From contig NZ_PRKW01000005.1 of assembly GCF_002927275.1 (NCBI RefSeq), forward strand, positions 248,001 to 312,000: a stretch of DNA of 64,000 nt. Direction: 5' to 3'. Origin of the DNA: Arthrobacter pityocampae (lineage in GTDB: Bacteria > Actinomycetota > Actinomycetes > Actinomycetales > Micrococcaceae). Below the pieces are notes generated by a model. It saw nothing but the letters and a program-made list of their open reading frames with translations, had not been told where the DNA came from and searched no databases. Positions 39,202 through 48,458 of this stretch are shown here, in pieces (the first letter of the stretch is position 1; each line of letters begins with the position of its first letter). The position numbers and the translations under genes are program-made.

Positions 39202-40602
39202 TCAGACCCGTTCGGCGAGGTTCCGCTTGCGCATCGCCTGCTCGTCACGGCCTACCGAGTACATGAAGGCGATGGCGAGCAGGACGCACGCGAGAATCAG
39301 GATGAAGGTGACGTCCCAGCCGAAGTTGTGGACCGCGAGGCCGATGCCGGTCGAGGCGAGCGTTGCGCCCAGGACGTAGCCGAAGAGCCCGGTGAAGCCC
39401 GCCGCGGTGCCGGCGACCTTGCGGGGGCTGAGGTCCAGGGCCTGCAGGCCGATGAGCATGACCGGCCCGTAGATCAGTCCGCCGATGACGACGAGGGCCG
39501 CGTAGGAGACCCCGAGCGGCCAGTCGACCGGGGAGAGCCAGTAGACGAGGACAGCGAGGAAGACTCCGATGAGGAACGTGATCCCCGCGGGGGAGCGGCG
39601 TCCGCGGAACACCTTGTCGCTGAGGTAGCCGCACAGCAGGGTGCCCGGGATCCCGGCGAGCTCGAAGAGGGAGAAGCCGGCGATGCCTTCGCCGAGGCTC
39701 GCCCCGCGCTCGTCGGCCAGGTACACGGGGGCCCAGACGAGCACGCCGTAGCGGAGCGTGTAGACGAAGACGTTGGCCATCGCGAGTTTGACCATGGTCG
39801 CGTTGCGGAGCACATAGCGGTTGACGGTCTGCCACGTCGTGGCGTCGTCGTCGGCCGCATCGGATGAAACCGGGGCGGGATCCGCGCGGTACTCCTCGAT
39901 GGGCGGCAGGCCCTCGGACTCCGGGGTGTCGCGCAGGAGGAAGAACGCGATGACGGCGATGACGAGGCAGACGATGCCCGGGAACCAGAACGCAGCCTGC
40001 CAGTTGCCGAACGTGGCCAGCGCGAGCCCGGCAAGAGCGCCGGAGCCGGCCCCGCCGATGTTGTGCGCGATGTTCCAGAGTGCCGTCTTCGATCCGCGCT
40101 CGGAGGTCGAGAACCAGTGGACGAGGGTGCGTCCACTGGGAGGCCACCCCATGCCCTGGACGAAGCCGTTGAAGATCATGATGACGGCGAAGAACGCGAC
40201 ACTCGCCCCGATTCCGGGAACGAACCCGATGAACAGGTTCGCGAGCGCGGAAAGGGCCAGCCCGATGGGAAGGAACAGCCGGGCGCTGCTGCGGTCGCTG
40301 ACGATCGCGCTGAGGAACTTGCTGAGCCCGTAGGCGACGAGGACGGCGTTGGTGACGATGCCGAGTCCAAGGGTGGTGAACCCTTCCTCGTCGCGCAGGA
40401 TCGTCGCCACGAGGGGCACGTTGTTGCGGACGAGGTAATAGCCGGCGTAGCCGATGAAGATGCCGAGGAAGACCTGGAGGCGGAGTTTGGGGTAGCGCTT
40501 CTGCACGGTGGCGTCGTCGAGGCGTTCTGCGGGTGGGGGCGCGGCGAGGAACCTCATGAGTCCCTTGTCGGCCCAGGTGCCACTGGTCGTGGTCTGGGTC
40601 AT
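39202..40602 (-). CDS. OPA-family organophosphate:phosphate antiporter (MFS)
   Basis: A 466-residue protein with 12 membrane segments. The stretch GMGWPPSGRTLVHWFSTSERG is the signature loop of the organophosphate:Pi antiporter family (GlpT, UhpT, PgtP), and YPKLRLQVFLGIFIGYAGYYLVRNN is the family's first transmembrane region. Family members exchange sugar phosphates, glycerol-3-phosphate or phosphoglycerates for phosphate. It is the last gene of a minus-strand operon with an ABC importer, start preceded by AAGGA. The exact substrate is not readable. Confidence 0.9.
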   Translation of the reverse strand: MTQTTTSGTWADKGLMRFLAAPPPAERLDDATVQKRYPKLRLQVFLGIFIGYAGYYLVRNNVPLVATILRDEEGFTTLGLGIVTNAVLVAYGLSKFLSAIVSDRSSARLFLPIGLALSALANLFIGFVPGIGASVAFFAVIMIFNGFVQGMGWPPSGRTLVHWFSTSERGSKTALWNIAHNIGGAGSGALAGLALATFGNWQAAFWFPGIVCLVIAVIAFFLLRDTPESEGLPPIEEYRADPAPVSSDAADDDATTWQTVNRYVLRNATMVKLAMANVFVYTLRYGVLVWAPVYLADERGASLGEGIAGFSLFELAGIPGTLLCGYLSDKVFRGRRSPAGITFLIGVFLAVLVYWLSPVDWPLGVSYAALVVIGGLIYGPVMLIGLQALDLSPRKVAGTAAGFTGLFGYVLGATLASTGIGLAVHNFGWDVTFILILACVLLAIAFMYSVGRDEQAMRKRNLAERV

Positions 40603-40647
40603 GGTGCGTGTCCTTCGTAGATGCTGCTGGTGGGTGGTTGGAGGGGC

Positions 40648-41799
40648 CTAGTCATCGGCGGGGAGCAGCCAGGCACGGTCCTGCTCGAAGGACACCTGGA
40701 CGAAGGTGCCGGAGGCGAGGATGTCCCCCGGGGCGGGGTCGTGGATGACGGCGGTGACGTTGCCGTCGACGGTCTCGATCTCGTACTCGACCCAGGCGCC
40801 GTAGAACACCGATTTCAGGACGCGCCCATAACTGCCGGTGACCTCGCGGGATTCGGGCGCCGGAGAGAGGGCGACGGATTCGGGGCGCACCATCAGGCAG
40901 ACCGGGCTACCGGTCACGAGGGCGTCGTGCGCGGGGACGACATAGGTTGCACCGAGGGCCCGCACCGTGGCGCGGTTGCCGCCGCCGTCGGTCACGAGGG
41001 TGTCTATGGTCGTGTCGAGGAAGTTCGCGCGACCGATGAAGTCCGCCACGAAGACGGACGCGGGTTTCCTGTAGACGGTATCGGGTGTGGCAACCTGCTC
41101 GATCCGTCCCTGGCGCATCACCACGATGCGGTCGGACAGGCTCATCGCTTCGTCCTGGTCATGGGTGACGTAGACGCTGGTGATACCGAGCTTGTGCTGG
41201 AGCGCCCGGATCTCCGTGCGCATCTGGACGCGGAGCTTCGCGTCGAGATTGGACAGCGGTTCGTCGAACAGCAGGACCTTCGGCTTCATGACCATGGCGC
41301 GGGCGAGGGCAACGCGCTGCTGCTGGCCCCCGGAGAGCTGGTTGGGTGCCCGGTCAGCGAGTTTCGTGAGGCTCATGGACGCCAGGGCGAAGTCGACTTC
41401 CTCCTGGACCCGCTTTCTGGGAAATCTCTGCAGCCGCAGCCCGTAGGCGACGTTGTCGAAGACGCTCATGTGCGGGAAGAGCGCATAGGACTGGAAGACC
41501 ATGGCCATCGGCCGCTTGTCCGGGGTGAGCGCGATCATGTCCTCGCCGTCGAGGGTCAGAGTGCCGTGGGACGGCGTCTCGAATCCCGCGATCATGCGGA
41601 GGGTGGTGGTCTTGCCGCACCCCGAGGGGCCGAGGAGGGTGAGGAACTCCCCCGGCCGGATATCGAGGGTGATGCCGGCGACGGCCGGCTCCGTGCCGGC
41701 GCTGCCGGGATACTGCTTGACGAGGTCCGTCAGCTGCAGGCTTCCGGCGGGTGATGCAGTCCGGGGGGTCTCGCGGGTGGTACTGAGGCTTGTCGCCAT
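40648..41799 (-). CDS. ABC importer ATP-binding protein (FbpC/AfuC-like)
   Basis: A 383-residue protein. Walker A GPSGCGKTTTLRMIAG, Q-loop FQSYALFPHMSV, signature LSGGQQQRVALARAMV, Walker B VLLFDEPLSNLDA and switch VTHDQDEAMSLS are intact, and a TOBE-like domain fills the C-terminal third. It belongs to the FbpC/PotA/AfuC group. The start follows GGAGAACAACC. Confidence 0.92.
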   Translation of the reverse strand: MATSLSTTRETPRTASPAGSLQLTDLVKQYPGSAGTEPAVAGITLDIRPGEFLTLLGPSGCGKTTTLRMIAGFETPSHGTLTLDGEDMIALTPDKRPMAMVFQSYALFPHMSVFDNVAYGLRLQRFPRKRVQEEVDFALASMSLTKLADRAPNQLSGGQQQRVALARAMVMKPKVLLFDEPLSNLDAKLRVQMRTEIRALQHKLGITSVYVTHDQDEAMSLSDRIVVMRQGRIEQVATPDTVYRKPASVFVADFIGRANFLDTTIDTLVTDGGGNRATVRALGATYVVPAHDALVTGSPVCLMVRPESVALSPAPESREVTGSYGRVLKSVFYGAWVEYEIETVDGNVTAVIHDPAPGDILASGTFVQVSFEQDRAWLLPADD

Positions 41800-41834
41800 G
41801 GTTGTTCTCCGGTGTTGGGCAGGCAGTGGAGGAG

Positions 41835-43574
41835 TCAGCTGGTGCGCGTCGGTGCGCTGCGGTCGCGGATGATGAGGTTCATGAGGCCGATGACCCCGAG
41901 GACGATCGCGATGAGGATGGTGCAGTACGCGAAGGCGTTGCCGAACCGGCCGGCATCCACCTCGGAGAGGATCTGGGAAGTCATGATCTTCGTCTGCGGT
42001 GTGGTGATGAAGATGATGGGCGAGAGCGTGGTCATGGCCCGGGCGAAGGCGTAGGTCAGCCCGGAGAGCAGGGCGGGGCGGATGAGTGGCAGCGTGATAC
42101 TCCAGAAGGTCCTGAAGCCGGATGCTCCCAGGGACGTTGATGCCTCGTCGATCGCAGGATCGATCTGTTGCAGCGAGGCGATGCCGGACCGCTGACCCGA
42201 GGGCATCGACCGGATCACGTACACCATGACGATGGCGAGGGCTCCGCCGAAGATGGCACCTCCGCCCGCGAGCGCCGGCAGCAACTGGATGTTGCCGATG
42301 ATGAGGGGCCTGTTGAAGGCCACCGCGTAACCGATGCCGAGGACCGTCCCGGGGACGGCGAGCCCGAGCATGCCGAGGAAATCGAGGGCACCGCGGCCGC
42401 GCCGGATCTTCCGCACGACCAGCCAGGCAAGGATCATGCCCAGTGCCCCGGCGATGGGGGTGGCGATCAGGGCGAGGATCGTGGTGGTGAACATGGCATC
42501 GGATCCGATGCCCGAGAGGACGTACCGGTAGTTCGCGAGGGTGAACGTGTTGTTCACCCCAAGGATCGCGGTGAATGCCCCGACGAAGACGGTGACGTAG
42601 ATGGCGATGATCAGGGTGGCGATCGCGAACACCGCGGCGAGCAGGGGGACGCGTCCCAGGGGCGAGCGGAGCAGGGTGATGTTGCCGGAGGGCTTGCCCG
42701 TCACCGAGACCACACTGCGTCGCTCGGCCCAGTACCGCTGAATGAGGAACACGAGCAGGCCGGGGACCAGGAGGACCAGGGAGTAGGCGGCTCCGCTGGC
42801 GACGTCGTACTCGCCGGTGATCGCGATATAGGCGCGGGAGGACAGGACGGTGAAATCCCCTCCGATCACCAGTGGATTCGCGAGGTCAGCGATCGCCTCG
42901 ACGAAGAGCAGCAGGAAGCAGCTCGCAAAGCCCGGGATGAGCATGGGGATGGTGACGCTGCGGAAGATCTTCCAACGGTTGGCGCCAAGACTGAGTGCTG
43001 CTTCGTCTGTTGCCGGGTCGAGGCTGCGGAGCATCCCGAGCAGGTTCATGTAGGCGACGGGGAAGAAGGACAGGGATAGGACCAGGGTCAGTCCGGTCAG
43101 CCCGTAGATGTTGTAGTCCTGCCCGAGCAGCTTGTTGGTGATCAGTCCGCTGCGGCCGAAGAGGGTGATCACCGCGGTGGCGACCGCGAACGGAGGCGAG
43201 ACGATCGGCAGGAGCGCGATGAGATGCAGGAGCCTCTTCCCGCGGAAATCCAGCCGGGCCTGCGCATAGGCGAACGCGAAGCCGACCGCGGTACCCACTA
43301 TCCCCACGAGGACCCCGAGGATCACGGTGTTCACCAGGACGGTGCGGTTGGCCGAGGACGAGAAGATGTCCTGCAGCGTGCCGAGACCCTCCACGGTGAA
43401 CGCCTGGGTGAGGATGCGTACCAGTGGGTAGCCGATCAGGATCATGAGGATCAGGACGACGCCGGCGATGACCAGTTTGGTGACGGTGTCCAACTTCGCC
43501 CCGCCCCGGCGGGACTCCTTCCGGGGTGGGGCAACCGCCGGGAGGGTGGCGGGTGGGAGCGTGTCGAGGCTCAC
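41835..43574 (-). CDS. Two-domain ABC importer permease (FbpB/AfuB-like)
   Basis: A 579-residue protein with 12 membrane segments, being two fused permease halves. Each half carries an EAA-type loop (DEAALSLGANRWKIFRSVTIPML and DEASTSLGASGFRTFWSITLPL segments). This tandem form is typical of the Fe(III)/AfuB/phosphonate-type permeases. GTG start after AAGGAGCCCCC. It sits between the ATPase and binding-protein genes. Confidence 0.92.
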   Translation of the reverse strand: MSLDTLPPATLPAVAPPRKESRRGGAKLDTVTKLVIAGVVLILMILIGYPLVRILTQAFTVEGLGTLQDIFSSSANRTVLVNTVILGVLVGIVGTAVGFAFAYAQARLDFRGKRLLHLIALLPIVSPPFAVATAVITLFGRSGLITNKLLGQDYNIYGLTGLTLVLSLSFFPVAYMNLLGMLRSLDPATDEAALSLGANRWKIFRSVTIPMLIPGFASCFLLLFVEAIADLANPLVIGGDFTVLSSRAYIAITGEYDVASGAAYSLVLLVPGLLVFLIQRYWAERRSVVSVTGKPSGNITLLRSPLGRVPLLAAVFAIATLIIAIYVTVFVGAFTAILGVNNTFTLANYRYVLSGIGSDAMFTTTILALIATPIAGALGMILAWLVVRKIRRGRGALDFLGMLGLAVPGTVLGIGYAVAFNRPLIIGNIQLLPALAGGGAIFGGALAIVMVYVIRSMPSGQRSGIASLQQIDPAIDEASTSLGASGFRTFWSITLPLIRPALLSGLTYAFARAMTTLSPIIFITTPQTKIMTSQILSEVDAGRFGNAFAYCTILIAIVLGVIGLMNLIIRDRSAPTRTS

Positions 43575-43627
43575 GGGGGCTCCTTGCAGGGACGGGACGG
43601 TGAACGGGCGAGAAGCCTGGGGTTGCG

Positions 43628-44686
43628 CTACTCGCGCGGCTGCGCCGCGATCTCCTCGTCGAAGCGTGTCGTGAGTTCCTTCTTCGCGGCCGCGGCGGCG
43701 GCGAAGTCGTAGTCCACGAGGTTGGTGGTCCCGAGGTCGATCATGCGCTCGTCCTGCACGGACTCCGGGTTGGTCAGGACCTGATATGAGCCCACCGTCG
43801 GTCCGATGTCCTGCGCCTCCGGGGTGAGCGACCAGTCGATGTAGGCCTGCGCGGCGGCAAGGTTCTGGGTGCCCTTGACGATGCCGACGCCGCCGACCTC
43901 GTAGCCTGTGCCCTCCTCCGGCAGGGAGACCTGCAGGTCGGTCATGCCCGCTTCCTTGTACTTCACGCAGTCGTGGGTGAAGACGAGCCCGACGGCGGCC
44001 TCGCCGCGTCCGGCAGCCTGACCGGGGGCGGTGCCGCTCTTGGAGTACTGCAGTACGTTGTTGTGCAGCTTGCGCATGTAGTCGAACGCCGCGTCCTCGT
44101 CACCATTCGCGAGGGTGACCTGCGTCCACATGGTGGTGAAAGCGGTACCCGACGTCGACGGATGCGCCGTGGAGACCTGGCCGGCGAGTTTCGGGTCCAG
44201 CAGGTCATCCCACGCCGTCGGAACATCCACGCCGAGTGAGTCGAGCTTCGCCTGGTTGGAGCAGAAACCCAGCGCTCCGACATAGACACCGGTCCAGAAG
44301 TTCTCGGCATCACGGTACTTCGCAGGGATCTGCGCGGCATTGGGCGATTCGTACTGTTCCAGCAGGCCCGCGTCGCTGGCGGTTCCGTAGCCGTCGGCCG
44401 GTCCGCCGTGCCACACATCGAATTCGGGGGAGCTCTTCGCTGCTTCGAGGCGGGCTACCGTCTCGCCCGAGGACAGACGGACGAAGTCTGTCTGGACCCC
44501 GGTCTTCTCGGTGAATGCGGTCGTCATCGCCTGGCACCAGTCCTCCATCGCGCCGCAGGCGACGGTCAGGCTTCCGCTGAGCTCCCCGTCCGCTGAGGCC
44601 TGCTGGGTGTCGTCGACCACGCAGCCTGTGAGGCTGAGCGCGGTGGAGCCGAGAATGGCCATGGAGAGCGCTACTTTGCGCTTCAT
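43628..44686 (-). CDS. ABC importer substrate-binding lipoprotein (AfuA/FbpA-like)
   Basis: A 352-residue protein with signal peptide and lipobox LSLTGC (C22). VACGAMEDWCQAMTTAFTEK, TDFVRLSSGETVARLEAAK, DVWHGGPADGYG and STSGTAFTTMWTQ follow family-1-like ferric/phosphonate/hexose-phosphate binding proteins. The tandem tyrosines typical of Fe(III) binders are not evident. With an OPA carrier in the same operon, an organophosphate ligand is more likely than iron (inference). Start preceded by AAAGGCAAGCCC. Confidence 0.88.
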   Translation of the reverse strand: MKRKVALSMAILGSTALSLTGCVVDDTQQASADGELSGSLTVACGAMEDWCQAMTTAFTEKTGVQTDFVRLSSGETVARLEAAKSSPEFDVWHGGPADGYGTASDAGLLEQYESPNAAQIPAKYRDAENFWTGVYVGALGFCSNQAKLDSLGVDVPTAWDDLLDPKLAGQVSTAHPSTSGTAFTTMWTQVTLANGDEDAAFDYMRKLHNNVLQYSKSGTAPGQAAGRGEAAVGLVFTHDCVKYKEAGMTDLQVSLPEEGTGYEVGGVGIVKGTQNLAAAQAYIDWSLTPEAQDIGPTVGSYQVLTNPESVQDERMIDLGTTNLVDYDFAAAAAAKKELTTRFDEEIAAQPRE

Positions 44687-44796
44687 GGGCTTGCCTTTCG
44701 TGGGGGGCGGCGTCGTCGCTGCCCGTCGATCATCCGGAGCCGGATGGGAGCGTTGTCCACGGTATCGACGCCGTGGTAGGCGGAAGTGGTGGTGAT

Positions 44797-44823
44797 GGTC
44801 ACGCTCGGTCACAGCGTTGTGAC
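44797..44823. promoter_or_regulatory. Candidate regulator site before the ABC importer operon
   Basis: GGTCAC is repeated directly at 44797 and 44807, one helical turn apart. The second copy is also the left arm of the inverted repeat GTCACA-GCGT-TGTGAC (44808-44823). It lies 111-137 bp upstream of the binding-protein start, just beyond the response-regulator gene. Direct repeats at 10-bp spacing are a usual binding pattern for OmpR-type regulators. Confidence 0.45.
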
Positions 44824-44834
44824 TTTGGGGCCGG

Positions 44835-45521
44835 TCACCCGCCAGGGCCACCCAGCTCGTAGCCGACCCCCCGCACCGCGCGGATCGCGCGGGGCAGTCC
44901 TTCGCCGTGCAGGGCTTTCCGGACCCGGTACAGGGCGGTCTTGAGCATTTCGCGTCCGCCGGGACCCTCGTCGATCTGCCAGCCGGAGAGCAGGAGATCA
45001 CGGAAGGACACGGGTTGGCCGTGCGCACTGGCCAGCCGCCGCAGGAGCCTCAACTCGAGCGCCGAGAGGTGGAGATAGCGTCCGTGTACCGTTGCCTTTT
45101 CCTGGCTGATGCGCAGTGGTCCGTGCACCAGCTCCGAGGACTCCGGGGTCGGCGCCGATCGGCGCACGATGGCTTCGGCGCGCAGGGCGAGTTCCCTGGG
45201 GTGGAAGGGTTTTGTCACGTAGTCGTCGGCGCCGGCCTCGAGGCCCGCGATGCGGTCCTGCACCCCGCTTTTGGCGGTCAGCAACAGCACCGGCACGTCA
45301 CTGACCTCACGGATACGCCGGCAGAGCGACAGTCCTGACGACTGCGGCAGCATCACATCGAGTACGACGAGGTCGAAGTGCCGGGCACGGAAGAGCTGCC
45401 AGGCAGTCACAGCGTCTTTGGCCGACACATGCGAGAAGGCCTGTGTCTCGAGGGCGAAAGTGACGATGTCGAGCATCTGGGGTTCGTCGTCGACGACGAG
45501 GGCGAGGTGTTGGTGCTCCAT
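44835..45521 (-). CDS. OmpR-family response regulator of the organophosphate locus
   Basis: A 228-residue protein. Receiver with DDE pocket, phospho-acceptor in VVLDVMLPQ and lysine in TKPFHPREL, then a winged-helix domain ending AIRAVRGVGYELGG. The ATG shares a base with the stop of the kinase gene (TGATG), so the pair is translationally coupled. It lies immediately upstream of the ABC importer operon on the same strand, which it most likely controls. Confidence 0.92.
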   Translation of the reverse strand: MEHQHLALVVDDEPQMLDIVTFALETQAFSHVSAKDAVTAWQLFRARHFDLVVLDVMLPQSSGLSLCRRIREVSDVPVLLLTAKSGVQDRIAGLEAGADDYVTKPFHPRELALRAEAIVRRSAPTPESSELVHGPLRISQEKATVHGRYLHLSALELRLLRRLASAHGQPVSFRDLLLSGWQIDEGPGGREMLKTALYRVRKALHGEGLPRAIRAVRGVGYELGGPGG

Positions 45522-46501
45522 CAGGTGATCCCTGCCGGGGTGGGTTCCATTGTTATGGCGGGGGTGCGCTCAGGCAGGCTGAACAGCATGGTGGTCCCGC
45601 GCCCTATCGTGCTGTCGACGAACACGTCACCGCCGTGCATCTGGACGATCTGCCGGGTGATCACCAGACCGAGACCTGTTCCGTCCTGTAGCGGGCGGCC
45701 GCTGGAGAACCGCGTGAACAGCTCACGGCGCTGATCCTCCTCCATGCCCTCGCCGTCGTCGCTGACCGAGATCAGCACCTGATCGTCAGCATTCACGACA
45801 CGGACCGTGATCAGACTCGCGTTCGTCGCATGGGCTACGGCGTTATTGATGAGGTTGGTCATCGCCTGGCGGATCAGTGCACCATCGGCCCACACGCGCG
45901 GGGGAGCGCCCGGACAGTCGAGGGCGAACTGGGTGGGGTGCAGCTGGCGCAGTTCGCCGATGACCGTGGACGCCAGGGTTCGCAGGTTCACACGGTGAAG
46001 GTGGAGTTCGAACATGCCGGCGTCGATCCGTGCCTGCGTCAGCAGGTCCTCGGCAAGAGCGATGACAGCGTGGCAGTTGCCGCTGATCGTCGTGACGAAG
46101 CGGGCCTGGCTGTCCGTCAACGGGCCGGGGGAACGTTCGGCCAGAAGGTCCGCCGCTCCCCGGATGAGGGCCAGAGGTGTTCGGATCTCGTGACTGACCA
46201 CCGAGATCTGGTCCGCGTTCCGCTGGGCGATGCTGCGCAGACGTTCGATCTCGGCGCGATCGGAAAGCCACGACCGGACGATCAGGAAGAGAGCAACCAT
46301 CGAACCGATGGCCAGGGTGTCGAAGGTCAACGCAGCAAGGGTGTCCCCGGAGGCTACGACGGCGCTGACAAGGAAGAGTCCCGCCAGCAGGACGAAGAAT
46401 GCTCCCGCAGCCATCCGTACGGCCAGGGGAAGAGGCATCCGCCACACGAGGAACAGGCCGAGCACCGCTCCAGCGGCCGAGCAGTAGTAGAGCCAGTTCA
46501 C
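45521..46501 (-). CDS. Sensor histidine kinase with minimal sensor region
   Basis: A 326-residue protein. About three closely spaced membrane segments fill residues 1-78, with almost no extracytoplasmic loop. The H-box is VVSHEIRTPLAL (H104), followed by N-box TNLINNAVAHA, G1 SDDGEGM, F-box FTRFSS and G2 DGTGLGLVI. Without a periplasmic sensor domain it may sense in the membrane or through a transporter partner. It is encoded before its regulator. Confidence 0.92.
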   Translation of the reverse strand: MNWLYYCSAAGAVLGLFLVWRMPLPLAVRMAAGAFFVLLAGLFLVSAVVASGDTLAALTFDTLAIGSMVALFLIVRSWLSDRAEIERLRSIAQRNADQISVVSHEIRTPLALIRGAADLLAERSPGPLTDSQARFVTTISGNCHAVIALAEDLLTQARIDAGMFELHLHRVNLRTLASTVIGELRQLHPTQFALDCPGAPPRVWADGALIRQAMTNLINNAVAHATNASLITVRVVNADDQVLISVSDDGEGMEEDQRRELFTRFSSGRPLQDGTGLGLVITRQIVQMHGGDVFVDSTIGRGTTMLFSLPERTPAITMEPTPAGIT

Positions 46502-46656
46502 CTAAGCAGTGTAGAGGTGCCCCTCTGCCCGAGGTGGCCGGGCGGCGACCGCCGAGGATGCATGGGGCATGGGGCATAGGGTGTGGCCGGTACGGAGCCG
46601 GTATGCCCGGGCCGGCGCAGGAACATCGACTTGGTGCCGGATGAAACACTTGATGC
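46502..46656. other. Divergent intergenic region
   Basis: This gap separates the divergent kinase and ABC-F genes. It contains GGCAT-based short direct repeats (CATGGGGCATGGGGCAT near 46561-46577). No clear promoter elements were identified. Confidence 0.3.
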
Positions 46657-48339
46657 GTGGCTCATCTCGACGTATCCGGTATCGACTACTTCCTCTCCGA
46701 CGGCAGGCAACTGCTCAACGGTGTCGCCTTCAAGGTCGGCGACGGCCACAAGACCGCCCTGATCGGCCCGAACGGCACGGGCAAGACGACCCTCCTGCGG
46801 ATCGTCGCCGGGGACCTCACGGCCGACGAGGGAGCGGTCAGCCGCTCGGGGGCGATGGGCATCATGCGGCAGTTCGTCGGCCAGGTGCGCGACGACTCGA
46901 CGGTCCGCGACCTCCTCGTCTCCGCCGCGCCGCCCAGGCTCGCCGCCGCCGCGCAGCGGATCGACGACGCCGAACTCGCCATGATGGAGGCCGACGACGA
47001 GCCCACGCAGATGAGGTACGCGCAGGCGATCGCCGACTGGGGCGACGCGGGCGGGTACGAACTGGAGACCACCTGGGACGAGGTCACGATGGCCGCCCTC
47101 GGTGTCCCCTTCGACCGCGCGCAGTACCGTGCGGCGTCGTCGCTCTCGGGCGGAGAGCAGAAGCGGCTGGTGCTGGAGGCCCTGTTCTCGGGTCCCGACG
47201 AACTCCTGCTCCTGGACGAGCCCGACAACTACCTGGACGTGCCCGGCAAGCGCTGGCTGGAGGCGAAAATGCGGGAGTCGAAGAAGTCGGTGCTGTTCGT
47301 CAGCCACGACCGCGAACTGCTCGCCAATGCGGCCACCCGCATCGTGACGCTGGAACCCGGCGTCCTCGGGGCGTCGTCGTGGACGCACGGCGGCGGTTTC
47401 GAGACCTACCTGAAGGCGCGGGAGGACCGCAACGCGCGGTTCGAGGAACTGCGCAAGCGCTGGGACGAGGAGCACCTGAAGCTCAAGGAACTCGTCAACA
47501 TGTACAAGAACAAGGCGGCGTTCCGCTCGGACATGGCCAACCGCTACCACGCGGCGCAGACGCGGCTGGCGAAGTTCCTCGAAGCCGGCCCCCCGGAGGC
47601 CATCCCCCTCGAGCAGAACGTGTCGATGCGGCTGGCGGGCGGGCGCACCGCGAAGCGCGCCGTCGTCGCCCAGAAGCTCGAACTCACCGGCCTCATGAAG
47701 CCCTTCAGCACGGAGATCTGGTTCGGTGACCGGGTCGGCGTGCTCGGCTCCAACGGCTCGGGCAAGTCCCACTTCCTGCGGCTGCTCGCCGCCGGCGGGT
47801 CGGATCCGGACAAGGAGCACCAGCCCGTGTCCGACGTCGACATCGCCGCCGTGCCGCACGAGGGCTCGGTGAAGCTGGGCGCGCGGATCCGACCGGGATT
47901 CTTCGCGCAGACGCACTCCCGCCCGGATCTCCTCGGCCGGACCCTCATCGACATCCTCCACCGGGGTGACGAGCACCGCTCGGGGCTGGGCCGGGAGGCC
48001 GCGTCCGCCGTGCTCGACCGCTACGGACTCGCCCCGCAGGCCGAGCAGCCCTACGACTCCCTCTCCGGCGGCCAGCAGGCGCGGCTGCAGATCCTGCTGC
48101 TCGAACTCTCCGGCGCCACCCTGCTGCTGCTCGACGAGCCGACCGACAACCTGGACCTCCATTCGGCGGAGGCGCTGGAGCGCGCGATCGACGCCTTCGA
48201 GGGGACGGTCATCGCCGTCACTCACGATCGCTGGTTCGCCCGGAGCTTCGACCGTTTCCTGGTCTTCGGCTCCGACGGCAAGGTGTACGAGACGAAGGAG
48301 CCCGTGTGGGACGAGAGCCGGGTGGTCCGGGCGCGCTGA
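46657..48339 (+). CDS. ABC-F family ATPase
   Basis: A 560-residue protein with two ATPase cassettes and no membrane segment. Cassette 1: GPNGTGKTT, LSGGEQKRLVLEA, LLLLDEPDNYLD. Linker with charged helices (REDRNARFEELRKRWDEEH) near residues 245-285. Cassette 2: GSNGSGKSH, LSGGQQARLQILLLELS, LLLLDEPTDNLD. ABC-F proteins act on the ribosome as translation factors or antibiotic-protection factors; which applies here is not readable. GTG start without a clear ribosome site. Followed by a terminator. Confidence 0.92.
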   Translation: MAHLDVSGIDYFLSDGRQLLNGVAFKVGDGHKTALIGPNGTGKTTLLRIVAGDLTADEGAVSRSGAMGIMRQFVGQVRDDSTVRDLLVSAAPPRLAAAAQRIDDAELAMMEADDEPTQMRYAQAIADWGDAGGYELETTWDEVTMAALGVPFDRAQYRAASSLSGGEQKRLVLEALFSGPDELLLLDEPDNYLDVPGKRWLEAKMRESKKSVLFVSHDRELLANAATRIVTLEPGVLGASSWTHGGGFETYLKAREDRNARFEELRKRWDEEHLKLKELVNMYKNKAAFRSDMANRYHAAQTRLAKFLEAGPPEAIPLEQNVSMRLAGGRTAKRAVVAQKLELTGLMKPFSTEIWFGDRVGVLGSNGSGKSHFLRLLAAGGSDPDKEHQPVSDVDIAAVPHEGSVKLGARIRPGFFAQTHSRPDLLGRTLIDILHRGDEHRSGLGREAASAVLDRYGLAPQAEQPYDSLSGGQQARLQILLLELSGATLLLLDEPTDNLDLHSAEALERAIDAFEGTVIAVTHDRWFARSFDRFLVFGSDGKVYETKEPVWDESRVVRAR

Positions 48340-48345
48340 GCCGCG

Positions 48346-48375
48346 GCAGGACGCGCCGATGCGCGCGCGTCCTGC
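48346..48375 (+). terminator. Terminator after the ABC-F gene
   Basis: GCAGGACGCGC pairs with GCGCGTCCTGC (11 bp, perfect, 8-base loop), 6 bp after the stop codon. Confidence 0.75.
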
Positions 48376-48458
48376 GGGCCGCCGTCACCATTAGCGGTGA
48401 CACCCTCACCGTGGAGACCGACTGGGAGTAGTCCCGGTCCGCTCGTCCACACGCTCTC

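Noticed and set aside
38868-39266. Plus-strand frames between the lipoprotein operon and the OPA carrier
   Set aside because: They cross the terminator at 39135-39174 and lack ribosome sites or recognisable domains.
43628-44686. Ferric-iron uptake as the function of the ABC importer
   Set aside because: The family is mixed; the OPA carrier in the same operon and lack of an obvious tyrosine iron site favour organophosphate, though iron is not excluded.
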